Source of the DNA: Enterobacter bugandensis
GTDB lineage: Bacteria; Pseudomonadota; Gammaproteobacteria; Enterobacterales; Enterobacteriaceae
DNA length: 64,000 nt
NCBI RefSeq assembly: GCF_900324475.1
Contig: NZ_LT992502.1
Span: 1,612,001-1,676,000 of the forward strand
Direction: 5' to 3'
In this document: positions 56,656 through 64,000 of the stretch, in pieces
Numbering within the stretch: position 1 is the first letter of the stretch
Layout: the number at the start of each line of letters is the position of its first letter
Translations under genes and position numbers: made by a program
The notes under the pieces: generated by a model
What the model saw: only the letters and a program-made list of their open reading frames with translations
Databases searched by the model: none
Told to the model about the DNA's origin: nothing

Positions 56656-57614
56656 GATTTAGCTCCTTCTTTGCCAGCGGGCTGCCAGATGCGTTCGCGA
56701 ATATCGACCTGTTTTGGTACCAGGCGGTTTTGATAGAAGAGGTCAGCAGTCTGTTGCTGAAGCGCGGCGACGTGCGCGTCGACAGGCGCAATGGTGGTGG
56801 GCGGACGGTGGCTGAGGTAGCTCGCGATCACCGGCTCAGGTAAGCCCATGGTTTTTGCCAGCAGGGCGATGCTCGCCTGACGCTGACTCTGGGTCAGGGC
56901 ATCTGCCTGCGTAAAGGTATCCAGTACGCCCTGAATAAACGCGCCGTTTTTTTCGGCGTAAGGGCGTGAGGCGAGGTAGAACGAACCGGTTTGCTTCAGC
57001 GTGGTACCGTCTTTCAGCACCCGTACGCCACCCTGCAGTAATGCCGCAGAGTAGTACGGATCCCAGATAGCCCAGGCATCAACGTTCTTCTGCTGGAACG
57101 CGGCGCGCGCGTCGGCGGGCGTCAGGTAAACGGGCTGAATGTCGGTGAACTTGAGCCCGGCTTCCTGTAAGGCGCGCAGCAGCAGGTTGTGCGAGCTGGA
57201 ACCTTTCTGGAAAGCGACCTTACGCCCTTTAAGGTCGGAGACGCTTTTAATGTCACTGTTTTCAAGTACCAGGATGACTTCGGCTTTCGGCTTAGCGGGT
57301 TCTACACCGACGTATACCAGGTCTGCCCCGGCAGCCTGAGCGAAAATAGGCGGGATGTCGCCCGTACTGCCCAGATCGATACTGCCGACGTTCAGGGCTT
57401 CAAGCATCTGCGGCCCTGCCGGGAATTCCACCCATGAGAATTTGGTGTCCGGGAAGCGTTTTTCCAGCAGTTGGTGGCTTTTTGCCAGCACCATACTGAC
57501 GCTGCCTTTTTGGTAGCCAATCCGTAAACTGTCCGGTGCGGTTTCTGCGGCATGTGCCAGCGCGGTAAACGCCATCAGGCCAGCCAGTCCGAGGCGGGTT
57601 AAGGTTTTAAACAT
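56652..57614 (-). CDS. ssuA: Aliphatic sulfonate-binding periplasmic protein SsuA
   Basis: The periplasmic substrate-binding protein of the sulfonate importer. The start at 57614 gives [16 protein letters not shown] and 320 residues (E. coli 319), with a Sec signal cleaved near AHA-AET. The mature part has the SsuA/NMT1-like fold with LRIGYQKGS and [10 protein letters not shown]. The longer open frame (50 more codons) overlaps ssuE and is not real coding. The start overlaps the ssuE stop by 8 bp. Confidence 0.96.
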   Translation of the reverse strand: MFKTLTRLGLAGLMAFTALAHAAETAPDSLRIGYQKGSVSMVLAKSHQLLEKRFPDTKFSWVEFPAGPQMLEALNVGSIDLGSTGDIPPIFAQAAGADLVYVGVEPAKPKAEVILVLENSDIKSVSDLKGRKVAFQKGSSSHNLLLRALQEAGLKFTDIQPVYLTPADARAAFQQKNVDAWAIWDPYYSAALLQGGVRVLKDGTTLKQTGSFYLASRPYAEKNGAFIQGVLDTFTQADALTQSQRQASIALLAKTMGLPEPVIASYLSHRPPTTIAPVDAHVAALQQQTADLFYQNRLVPKQVDIRERIWQPAGKEGAKS

Positions 57615-58182
57615 GTGCGACTCCCTGCAGCGGATTAAAAGAAGGAACCTGGATATCCCGGCGATGCAGCGCGTGCCAGAAAGTTTCCAGCGAGGCATCA
57701 AGGCGCGTTTGCAGATTCGGCGTGAAGTGCGGCTTATGCTGGTAGTCAATGACCTGCGAATCATCCGCGAAAACGCCGTGAAGGATCTCCTGCGCCTTCA
57801 GGGCGTTCAGCACCGGCTTCAGGGCGTAATCTACCGCCAGTAAATGGGCCACCGTGCCGCCCGTTGCCAGCGGCAGAACTACTTTGCCGTCCAGTGCGCG
57901 CTCGGGGAGAAGATCGAGCAGCGTTTTCAGCGCGCCCGAAAAAGAGGCTTTATAAATCGGGGTCGCAACGATGAGGCCGTCCGCTTCCTTGAGCTGCTCA
58001 GTGAGGGTTTTCAGCGCGGGGCTGTCGAAGCGGGCATACAGCAAATCTTCAGGTTCGAAGTTATGCAGATTCCAGTGGCACACTTCCACGTCCAGGGCAT
58101 TGAGCTTGTCGCGGGCATATTCCAGCAGGGCGCTGGAACGCGAAGGGAATCGTGGACTTCCGGCCAGGGTAATGACGCGCAT
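57607..58182 (-). CDS. ssuE: NADPH-dependent FMN reductase SsuE
   Basis: SsuE makes reduced flavin for SsuD. The 191-residue flavodoxin-like protein matches E. coli, with the FMN-phosphate motif [12 protein letters not shown] and the tyrosine of the pi-helix (Tyr118, in AVDYALKP). It is the first gene of ssuEADCB; in E. coli the operon is switched on by Cbl during sulfate starvation. A GGAGG site precedes the ATG. No Cbl site could be assigned with confidence in the AT-rich upstream region. Confidence 0.97.
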   Translation of the reverse strand: MRVITLAGSPRFPSRSSALLEYARDKLNALDVEVCHWNLHNFEPEDLLYARFDSPALKTLTEQLKEADGLIVATPIYKASFSGALKTLLDLLPERALDGKVVLPLATGGTVAHLLAVDYALKPVLNALKAQEILHGVFADDSQVIDYQHKPHFTPNLQTRLDASLETFWHALHRRDIQVPSFNPLQGVAHV

Positions 58183-58320
58183 ACTTCCTCCTTATAACTA
58201 ATTGTTTGCTTTTATCTAACATTCATAACAATTTTCAGGAGTGTGACACCGCGCGGTTATTCCACTAAATGATTTATCCGCAATTAAACTGCGAAAAACT
58301 GCATAAGAAAGAGAGGGGGG

Positions 58321-58417
58321 AGGTAAACGATTGCGTTTTACGCCGATTTTTTTGCCGCAGGTCAATTCCCTTTCGTGACGGGATCGCCCATAATCCCCTC
58401 CCGGTTTGCACACCGGG
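58321..58417 (+). promoter_or_regulatory. pyrD control region: PurR box, -10 and leader hairpin
   Basis: A 16-bp segment at 58321-58336 (AGGTAAACGATTGCGT) matches the PurR consensus at 13 of 16 positions. A -10 CATAAT lies at 58389-58394. The leader then folds CCCGGT-TTGCAC-ACCGGG (58400-58417) just before the AGGAGA ribosome site, beside a run of C residues at the start site. In E. coli pyrD this layout allows pyrimidine-dependent start-site switching and control of ribosome access. Confidence 0.75.
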
Positions 58418-58432
58418 AATCCAGGAGAGTTC

Positions 58433-59443
58433 ATGTACTACCCCTTCGTTCGTAAAGCCCTTTTCCAGCTCGACCCCGAGCGCGCTCATGAATTTACATT
58501 CCAGCAATTACGTCGTATTACAGGAACGCCTCTGGCGGCCCTGGTGCGTCAAAACGTGCCGGAAAAGCCTGTGCAATGCATGGGGCTGACCTTTAAAAAT
58601 CCATTGGGTCTGGCGGCCGGTCTGGACAAAAATGGCGAGTGCATTGATGCCCTGGGTGCGATGGGCTTTGGCTCCATCGAAATTGGTACCGTCACGCCGC
58701 GCCCGCAGCCGGGAAATGACAAGCCGCGCCTGTTCCGCCTGGTCGAAGCCGAAGGGTTGATCAACCGCATGGGCTTTAATAACCTCGGCGTTGATCATTT
58801 GGTAGAGAACGTGAAGAAAGCCCATTTTGATGGGGTGTTAGGCATCAATATTGGCAAGAATAAAGATACGCCGGTTGAGCAGGGTAAAGATGACTACCTG
58901 ATTTGTATGGAAAAAGTCTACGCCTATGCCGGGTATATCGCGGTGAATATTTCCTCGCCCAATACCCCGGGGCTGCGCTCCTTACAATATGGCGAAGCGC
59001 TGGACGATCTTCTGAGTGCCATTAAAAATAAACAAAATGAACTCCAGGCGATCCACCATAAATATGTTCCGGTCGCGGTGAAGATCGCGCCGGATCTTTC
59101 TGTCGAAGAATTGATCCAGGTTGCCGACAGTTTGGTTCGCCATAATATTGACGGGGTGATTGCAACGAATACCACGCTCGATCGTTCGCTCGTTCAGGGA
59201 ATGAAAAACTGTGACGAAGCGGGTGGGTTAAGTGGCCGTCCGGTACAATTAAAAAGCACCGAAATTATTCGCGCGCTGTCTGCGGAATTAAAAGGCCGTT
59301 TACCGATTATTGGCGTCGGCGGTATCGACTCGGTGATTGCTGCGCGCGAGAAGATGGCGGCCGGTGCGTCACTGGTGCAAATCTATTCCGGCTTTATTTT
59401 TAAAGGCCCGCCTTTGATTAAAGAAATCGTTACGCATATCTAA
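58433..59443 (+). CDS. pyrD: Dihydroorotate dehydrogenase (quinone)
   Basis: PyrD oxidises dihydroorotate to orotate in pyrimidine synthesis, passing electrons to membrane quinones (class 2 enzyme). The ATG at 58433 gives [16 protein letters not shown] and 336 residues, the E. coli length; nine extra in-frame codons upstream contain the ribosome site and are not coding. The catalytic serine lies in [11 protein letters not shown], and the FMN-binding IIGVGGIDS is present. Confidence 0.98.
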   Translation: MYYPFVRKALFQLDPERAHEFTFQQLRRITGTPLAALVRQNVPEKPVQCMGLTFKNPLGLAAGLDKNGECIDALGAMGFGSIEIGTVTPRPQPGNDKPRLFRLVEAEGLINRMGFNNLGVDHLVENVKKAHFDGVLGINIGKNKDTPVEQGKDDYLICMEKVYAYAGYIAVNISSPNTPGLRSLQYGEALDDLLSAIKNKQNELQAIHHKYVPVAVKIAPDLSVEELIQVADSLVRHNIDGVIATNTTLDRSLVQGMKNCDEAGGLSGRPVQLKSTEIIRALSAELKGRLPIIGVGGIDSVIAAREKMAAGASLVQIYSGFIFKGPPLIKEIVTHI

Positions 59444-59460
59444 TCTTTTTTCTTAATCAG

Positions 59461-59500
59461 ACAACCAGGGCTTTATTTCCAGCCCTGGTTGTTTTATATT
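59461..59500 (+). terminator. Terminator of pyrD
   Basis: ACAACCAGGGCT and AGCCCTGGTTGT form a 12-bp stem around TTATTTCC, followed by TTTATATT. Confidence 0.92.
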
Positions 59501-59608
59501 CCGTCACTGTTGCTTATTTAGACATTATCGTCTTTTATTACTAGTGTTATAAACGAAGCGGCGAACAGGACATTTTTAGTACAGGACGTTTGGGGACGGG
59601 AGAGACAC

Positions 59609-60151
59609 ATGCGAATTAAACCTGACGATAACTGGCGCTGGTATTTTTGCGACGAGCATGACCGTATGATGCTCGATTTAGCCAATGGCATGTTGTTTCG
59701 TTCTCGTTTTGCCCGCCGAATGTTAACCCCGGACGCGTTTTCTCCATCGGGCTTTTGCGTTGACGATGCGGCGCTTTATTTCTCCTTTGAAGAAAAATGC
59801 CGCGACCTGATGCTCTCTAAAGAGCAGCGTGCCGAACTGGTATTAAATGCGCTGGTGGCTATCCGTTTCCTGAAACCGCAAATGCCGAAAAGCTGGCATT
59901 TCCTGCCTCATGGCATGGACTGGACGCCAGCAACGGGCGATGCGGCCAGCGTTAACCTGAGCGATACCGCCGAAGAGGTGAGTTTGTTAGTGGTTGAACC
60001 GGGCGAAAACGCCGCACTCTGTCTGCTGGCGCAGCCCGGCGTAACGATTGCCGGGCGCGTAATGCAGTTAGGTGATGCGATCAAAGTCATGAATGACAGG
60101 CTGAAACCACAGCTGCGCGTCGATGCCTTCAGCCTCGAACAAGCGGTTTAA
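59609..60151 (+). CDS. zapC: Cell division protein ZapC
   Basis: ZapC binds FtsZ and promotes bundling at the Z ring. The 180-residue protein matches E. coli and starts [19 protein letters not shown] precedes the ATG. It is convergent with ycbX, with the two stop codons overlapping (about 4 bp). The 165-bp gap to pyrD contains the pyrD terminator and presumably the zapC promoter. Confidence 0.97.
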   Translation: MRIKPDDNWRWYFCDEHDRMMLDLANGMLFRSRFARRMLTPDAFSPSGFCVDDAALYFSFEEKCRDLMLSKEQRAELVLNALVAIRFLKPQMPKSWHFLPHGMDWTPATGDAASVNLSDTAEEVSLLVVEPGENAALCLLAQPGVTIAGRVMQLGDAIKVMNDRLKPQLRVDAFSLEQAV

Positions 60152-61257
60152 GCTTCCAGTTGTACCGACGTTTTCGGTACGCAGCTACAGCACAGGATTG
60201 TGCCGTCATTTCCAATTGCAGATTTTTTCAGCGCACTCACTTCTCCCTCCAGCAGCTTGATGCGGCAGCATCCGCAAATTCCCGCGCGGCAGGAATACGG
60301 TACGCGAATACCGGCTTGCTCCAGCTGCTCCAGTAAAACCTGCTGATTATTGCCACGAATAACCTTGCCCTGCCAGTGAATATCTACCGCAGTGGCGACA
60401 TTCGTCTCAACCTCGACCATTTCTTCTTCCTGGCCTGAGCCGTACACTCGCGCCGGCCCGCGGGCGAGAATTTCAACCTCATCACCTACGCGGATTGCGC
60501 CGCTGGATCGCGGGATCAGGTTCTGGCCGAAATCGACATCGCCGTTATCCTGCGCGGTACGGAACGATTGCAGCGTTTTCAGCGGCTCGCCGGAAGGATG
60601 CTTTTGGCCTTTCTCAGGGCTTACCGTGGTGAAAATGCAGCGGCTGCAGGGTTTGACGACATCAAAGATGACGCTGCCGATGCGGATGACTTTCCAGGTA
60701 TCTTCATCCCAGGCGTCCGCTCCGGTCACGACCAGATTCGGGCGGAACTGTTCCATCTGTACGCTGGCTTTACAGCGATTCTGTAAATCACGCAGAGAGG
60801 CTTCGTTGGTGAGCAGGAACGGGAAGCCATCCGCGAAGGAGAGGGGAACGGCGTCGTGGCGCTTTACGCGACGCGTCAGTTCCGGCCCAACCCACCGCAG
60901 CTGCACGTCGCGGGAGAAGAAGCCGCTCAGCCAGCGGTTAATTTCATCCGGCGCGATGCGTGCGGTAAAATGGTTGCCCCATACTTCCGTTGGCGCGTCG
61001 ACAGCCGCAAAATCCGCAAAGCGAATCACCGCGCTGGAACCGTCCGGCGCGGTAAGGTGCAAACCGTCGTGAAGCGGGGAAGGGGTAAAGCGAACCATCT
61101 GAGGGAACTGGCGTGCGGTGATAAACGTACCGTCAGGCTCGGTGACCATAAAAATACGATCGAAGGCGAACCCGCTCATGTCTGCCAGCGCGTGAGTGAC
61201 GCCGATGCCGCGCATGGATTTCACCGGATGAATAAAAAGCCTGGATAACGTCGCCAC
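60148..61257 (-). CDS. ycbX: MOSC-domain and ferredoxin-fold protein YcbX
   Basis: YcbX takes part in reduction of N-hydroxylated base analogues with molybdenum cofactor. The GTG at 61257, preceded by GAGGGAG, gives (M)[16 protein letters not shown] and 369 residues, the E. coli length; a 16-codon extension upstream is unconserved. Order: MOSC N-terminal beta barrel, MOSC domain with the conserved cysteine ([11 protein letters not shown]), then a C-terminal [2Fe-2S] ferredoxin domain with [10 protein letters not shown] and a later CCSC. Confidence 0.96.
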   Translation of the reverse strand: MATLSRLFIHPVKSMRGIGVTHALADMSGFAFDRIFMVTEPDGTFITARQFPQMVRFTPSPLHDGLHLTAPDGSSAVIRFADFAAVDAPTEVWGNHFTARIAPDEINRWLSGFFSRDVQLRWVGPELTRRVKRHDAVPLSFADGFPFLLTNEASLRDLQNRCKASVQMEQFRPNLVVTGADAWDEDTWKVIRIGSVIFDVVKPCSRCIFTTVSPEKGQKHPSGEPLKTLQSFRTAQDNGDVDFGQNLIPRSSGAIRVGDEVEILARGPARVYGSGQEEEMVEVETNVATAVDIHWQGKVIRGNNQQVLLEQLEQAGIRVPYSCRAGICGCCRIKLLEGEVSALKKSAIGNDGTILCCSCVPKTSVQLEA

Positions 61258-61294
61258 TGCACACTCCCTCGAATGAAAATAAGCCTTCAACTTT

Positions 61295-61322
61295 ATGACA
61301 TACACGCCATATTAGCTATAAT
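61295..61322 (+). promoter_or_regulatory. Predicted sigma-70 promoter of rlmL
   Basis: ATGACA (61295-61300) and TATAAT (61317-61322) are 16 bp apart and lie 34 bp before the rlmL ATG. Confidence 0.72.
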
Positions 61323-61355
61323 GCGCGACAATTTTCTAAGAGTAAAAGTGACGAT

Positions 61356-63464
61356 ATGAATTCTCTGTTTGCCAGTACGGCCCGTGGGCTGGAAGAGCTG
61401 TTAAAAACTGAACTGGAAGCCCTGGGCGCGCAAGAGTGCCAGGTGGTTCAGGGTGGTGTCCATTTTGAGGGCGACACGCGGCTTATTTACCAGAGCCTGA
61501 TGTGGAGCCGTCTGGCGTCGCGCATCATGCTGCCGATGAAGGAATGCAAGGTCTATAGCGACCTGGATCTCTACACCGGCGTACAGATGATCGACTGGAC
61601 AGAGATCTTCACGCCTAACGCCACCTTCGCGGTGCATTTCAACGGCGTGAACGACGAGATCCGCAACAGCCAGTACGGCGCCCTGCGCGTAAAAGACGCC
61701 ATTGTGGACTGCTTCACGCGTAAAAATAAGGAACGTCCGAACGTCGATCGCGAAAACCCGGACCTGCGTATCAACGTCTGGCTGAACGGCGACACGGCGA
61801 GCATCTCCCTCGATCTGAGCGGCGCGGGTCTGCACCTGCGTGGCTACCGCGATCGCACCGGTATGGCACCGATCAAAGAAACCCTGGCCGCCGCCATCGT
61901 GATGCGCTCCGGCTGGCAACCGGGCACGCCGCTGCTCGACCCAATGTGTGGCTCCGGTACGCTGCTGATTGAGGCCGCAATGCTGGCAACCGACCGTGCG
62001 CCGGGGCTGCACCGCGGCCACTGGGGCTTCAAAGGCTGGGCGCAGCACGACGAAGCGCTCTGGAAAGAGGTTAAAGACGACGCGCAGACCCGCGCGCGTA
62101 AGGGCCTGGCGGAGTATACCTCTCACTTTTACGGTTCGGATAGCGACCCGCGCGTAATAGAACGCGCGCGCAGCAACGCCCGTCGCGCCGGTATCGGCGA
62201 GCTGGTCACCTTCGAGGTGAAAGACGTAGCGAACCTGACCAACCCGCTGCCGAAGGGCCCGTACGGGACCGTAATCAGCAACCCGCCATACGGCGAGCGT
62301 CTGGACAGCGAGCCTGCGCTGATTGCCCTGCACAGCCTGCTGGGCCGCAATATGAAGGACTACTTCGGCGGCTGGAACCTGTCTCTGTTCAGCGCCTCGC
62401 CGGAGCTGCTGAGCTGCCTGCAGCTGCGAGCCGATCGCCAGTTTAAAGCGAAAAACGGCCCGCTGGACTGCGTGCAGAAAAACTATCATCTGGCAGAGAA
62501 AGCGGCGGACAGCAAGCCAACCGGCGTGGCAGATGATTACGCCAACCGCCTGCGCAAAAACCTGAAGAAATTTGAAAAATGGGCGAAGCAGGAAGGGATC
62601 GAGTGCTATCGCCTGTACGATGCCGACCTGCCGGAGTACAACGTAGCGGTTGACCGCTATGCGGACTGGGTGGTGATTCAGGAATATGCTCCGCCGAAAA
62701 CCATCGATGCGCAAAAAGCGCGCCAGCGCATGCTGGACGTCATTGCGGCCACCATTGCCGTGCTGGGGATTGCGCCGAACAAGCTGGTGCTGAAAACCCG
62801 CGAGCGTCAGAAGGGTAAAAACCAGTACCAGAAGATGGGCGAAAAGGGCGATTTTATCGAAGTGGGCGAATACAACGCTCGCCTGTGGGTGAACCTGACC
62901 GACTATCTTGATACCGGCCTGTTCCTCGACCACCGCATTGCCCGCCGCATGCTCGGCCAGATGAGCAAGGGCAAAGATTTCCTCAACCTGTTTTCCTACA
63001 CCGGCAGCGCCAGCGTGCATGCCGGTCTCGGCGGCGCGCGCAGCACTACCACGGTGGATATGTCCCGCACCTATCTGGAGTGGGCCGAGCGTAACCTGCG
63101 TCTGAACGGCTTAACCGGACGTCAGCATCGCCTGATGCAGGCCGACGTGCTGGGCTGGCTGCGCGATACCGACGAGCAGTTCGACCTGATCTTTATCGAT
63201 CCGCCGACCTTCTCTAACTCCAAGCGCATGGAGGATAGCTTTGACGTTCAACGCGATCACCTGCGCCTGATGACCGACCTGAAGCGCCTGCTGCGCAAAG
63301 GCGGCACCATTATGTTCTCGAACAACAAACGCGGCTTCCGTATGGATCATGACGGCCTGGCAGCCCTGGGACTGAAAGCACAAGAAATCAGTCAAAAAAC
63401 GCTGTCTCAGGACTTCGCCCGTAACCGTCAAATTCATAACTGCTGGTTGATTACCGCGGTCTGA
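61356..63464 (+). CDS. rlmL: Fused 23S rRNA methyltransferase RlmKL
   Basis: RlmL is a two-domain enzyme: the N-terminal half makes m2G2445 and the C-terminal half m7G2069 in 23S rRNA. The 702-residue protein matches E. coli. Residues about 45-155 are a THUMP RNA-binding domain; the first methyltransferase has [13 protein letters not shown] and the catalytic NPPYGER; the second has [12 protein letters not shown] and DPPTFSNS. uup follows after 12 bp. Confidence 0.98.
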   Translation: MNSLFASTARGLEELLKTELEALGAQECQVVQGGVHFEGDTRLIYQSLMWSRLASRIMLPMKECKVYSDLDLYTGVQMIDWTEIFTPNATFAVHFNGVNDEIRNSQYGALRVKDAIVDCFTRKNKERPNVDRENPDLRINVWLNGDTASISLDLSGAGLHLRGYRDRTGMAPIKETLAAAIVMRSGWQPGTPLLDPMCGSGTLLIEAAMLATDRAPGLHRGHWGFKGWAQHDEALWKEVKDDAQTRARKGLAEYTSHFYGSDSDPRVIERARSNARRAGIGELVTFEVKDVANLTNPLPKGPYGTVISNPPYGERLDSEPALIALHSLLGRNMKDYFGGWNLSLFSASPELLSCLQLRADRQFKAKNGPLDCVQKNYHLAEKAADSKPTGVADDYANRLRKNLKKFEKWAKQEGIECYRLYDADLPEYNVAVDRYADWVVIQEYAPPKTIDAQKARQRMLDVIAATIAVLGIAPNKLVLKTRERQKGKNQYQKMGEKGDFIEVGEYNARLWVNLTDYLDTGLFLDHRIARRMLGQMSKGKDFLNLFSYTGSASVHAGLGGARSTTTVDMSRTYLEWAERNLRLNGLTGRQHRLMQADVLGWLRDTDEQFDLIFIDPPTFSNSKRMEDSFDVQRDHLRLMTDLKRLLRKGGTIMFSNNKRGFRMDHDGLAALGLKAQEISQKTLSQDFARNRQIHNCWLITAV

Positions 63465-63476
63465 AAGGAAAAATAA

Positions 63477-64000
63477 ATGTCATTAATTAGTATGCACGGC
63501 GCGTGGCTCTCTTTCAGCGACTCACCGCTTCTCGATAATGCGGAACTGCATATCGAAGATAACGAGCGCGTCTGTCTGGTGGGCCGTAACGGCGCGGGTA
63601 AATCCACGCTGATGAAAATCCTCAACCGCGAGCAGGGGCTGGATGACGGCCGCATCGTATACGAGCAGGATCTGATCGTCTCCCGCCTCCAGCAGGATCC
63701 GCCGCGTCATGTGATCGGCAGCGTGTACGATTTCGTGGCGGAAGGCATCTCCGAGCAGGCGGAGTACCTGAAGCGCTATCACGAGATTTCGCATCTGGTG
63801 ATGACCGACCCGAGCGACAAGAATCTCAACGAACTGGCGAAAGTGCAGGAGATGCTCGATCACCACGGTTTGTGGCAGCTGGAAAACCGCATTAACGAGG
63901 TGCTGGCGCAGCTCGGGCTGGAACCCGACATGGAGCTGTCGGCGCTCTCCGGCGGCTGGCTGCGTAAAGCGGCGCTGGGGCGCGCGCTGGTCAGCGGCCC
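63477..64000 (+). CDS. uup: ABC-F ATPase Uup, N-terminal part (3' end outside window)
   Basis: Uup is a soluble ABC-F ATPase linked to ribosome function and to control of precise transposon excision. The visible 174 codons begin MSLISMHGAWLSFSDSPLL and include the first Walker A GRNGAGKST and first signature LSGGWLRKAALGRALVSG. Translation is open to the window edge, so it is a partial gene. It follows rlmL by 12 bp and is probably co-transcribed. Confidence 0.97.
   Translation, partial: MSLISMHGAWLSFSDSPLLDNAELHIEDNERVCLVGRNGAGKSTLMKILNREQGLDDGRIVYEQDLIVSRLQQDPPRHVIGSVYDFVAEGISEQAEYLKRYHEISHLVMTDPSDKNLNELAKVQEMLDHHGLWQLENRINEVLAQLGLEPDMELSALSGGWLRKAALGRALVSG

Noticed and set aside
57615..57764. 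N-terminal extension of ssuA by 50 codons
   Set aside because: It overlaps ssuE out of frame and would bury the signal peptide.

Overview
This window is a stretch of core chromosome from a member of the Enterobacteriaceae, most probably Enterobacter or a close relative (Lelliottia, Leclercia, Kosakonia). The gene order follows the Escherichia coli ftsK-to-uup region almost gene for gene. GC content looks clearly above that of E. coli, a REP-type palindrome of the sort common in Enterobacter/Klebsiella follows pepN, and the porin upstream of aspC resembles the Klebsiella OmpK35 / Enterobacter OmpE35 branch of OmpF. The genus call is inference; the family call is secure. Seven FtsK-orienting GGGNAGGG octamers were found on the + strand and none on the - strand, so the + strand probably runs from origin towards terminus.

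Layout: (1) 1-5945: 3' part of ftsK, lolA, rarA, serS. (2) 6157-16342: anaerobic block with dmsABC (DMSO reductase), ycaD, a small CigR-like secreted protein, then pflA, pflB and focA on the - strand (formate production and export). (3) 16749-25045: ycaO (-), ycaP, serC-aroA, cmk-rpsA, ihfB. (4) 25260-32528: ycaI(comEC)-msbA-lpxK-ycaQ-ycaR-kdsB, mostly envelope lipopolysaccharide functions. (5) 32670-45081: ycbJ, elyC (-), cmoM-mukF-mukE-mukB (condensin), ldtD, mepK, gloC. (6) 45130-50987: aspC, ompF, asnS and pncB, all on the - strand. (7) 51242-64000: pepN, the ssuEADCB sulfonate operon (-), pyrD, zapC, ycbX (-), rlmL and the 5' part of uup.

Several control sites can be read directly: FNR-type sites before focA and (weaker) dmsA, a CRP-type site before serC, OmpR boxes F1-F3 and the MicF-pairing leader of ompF, a NadR box at pncB, a PurR box and a pyrimidine-switch hairpin at pyrD, and an intercistronic terminator between serC and aroA.

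Differences from E. coli K-12 are mostly absences: no ycaC between dmsC and ycaD, no ycaM/ycaN/ycaK between ycaD and pflA (a CigR-like gene sits there instead), no ycaL between aroA and cmk, and no elf/ycb fimbrial cluster between ssuE and pyrD. I found no prophage, insertion sequence, CRISPR array, defence island, tRNA or rRNA. I do not see a new multi-gene system here. The points most worth a second look are the CigR-like gene, the altered constriction loop of the OmpF porin, and a strong palindrome before serS.
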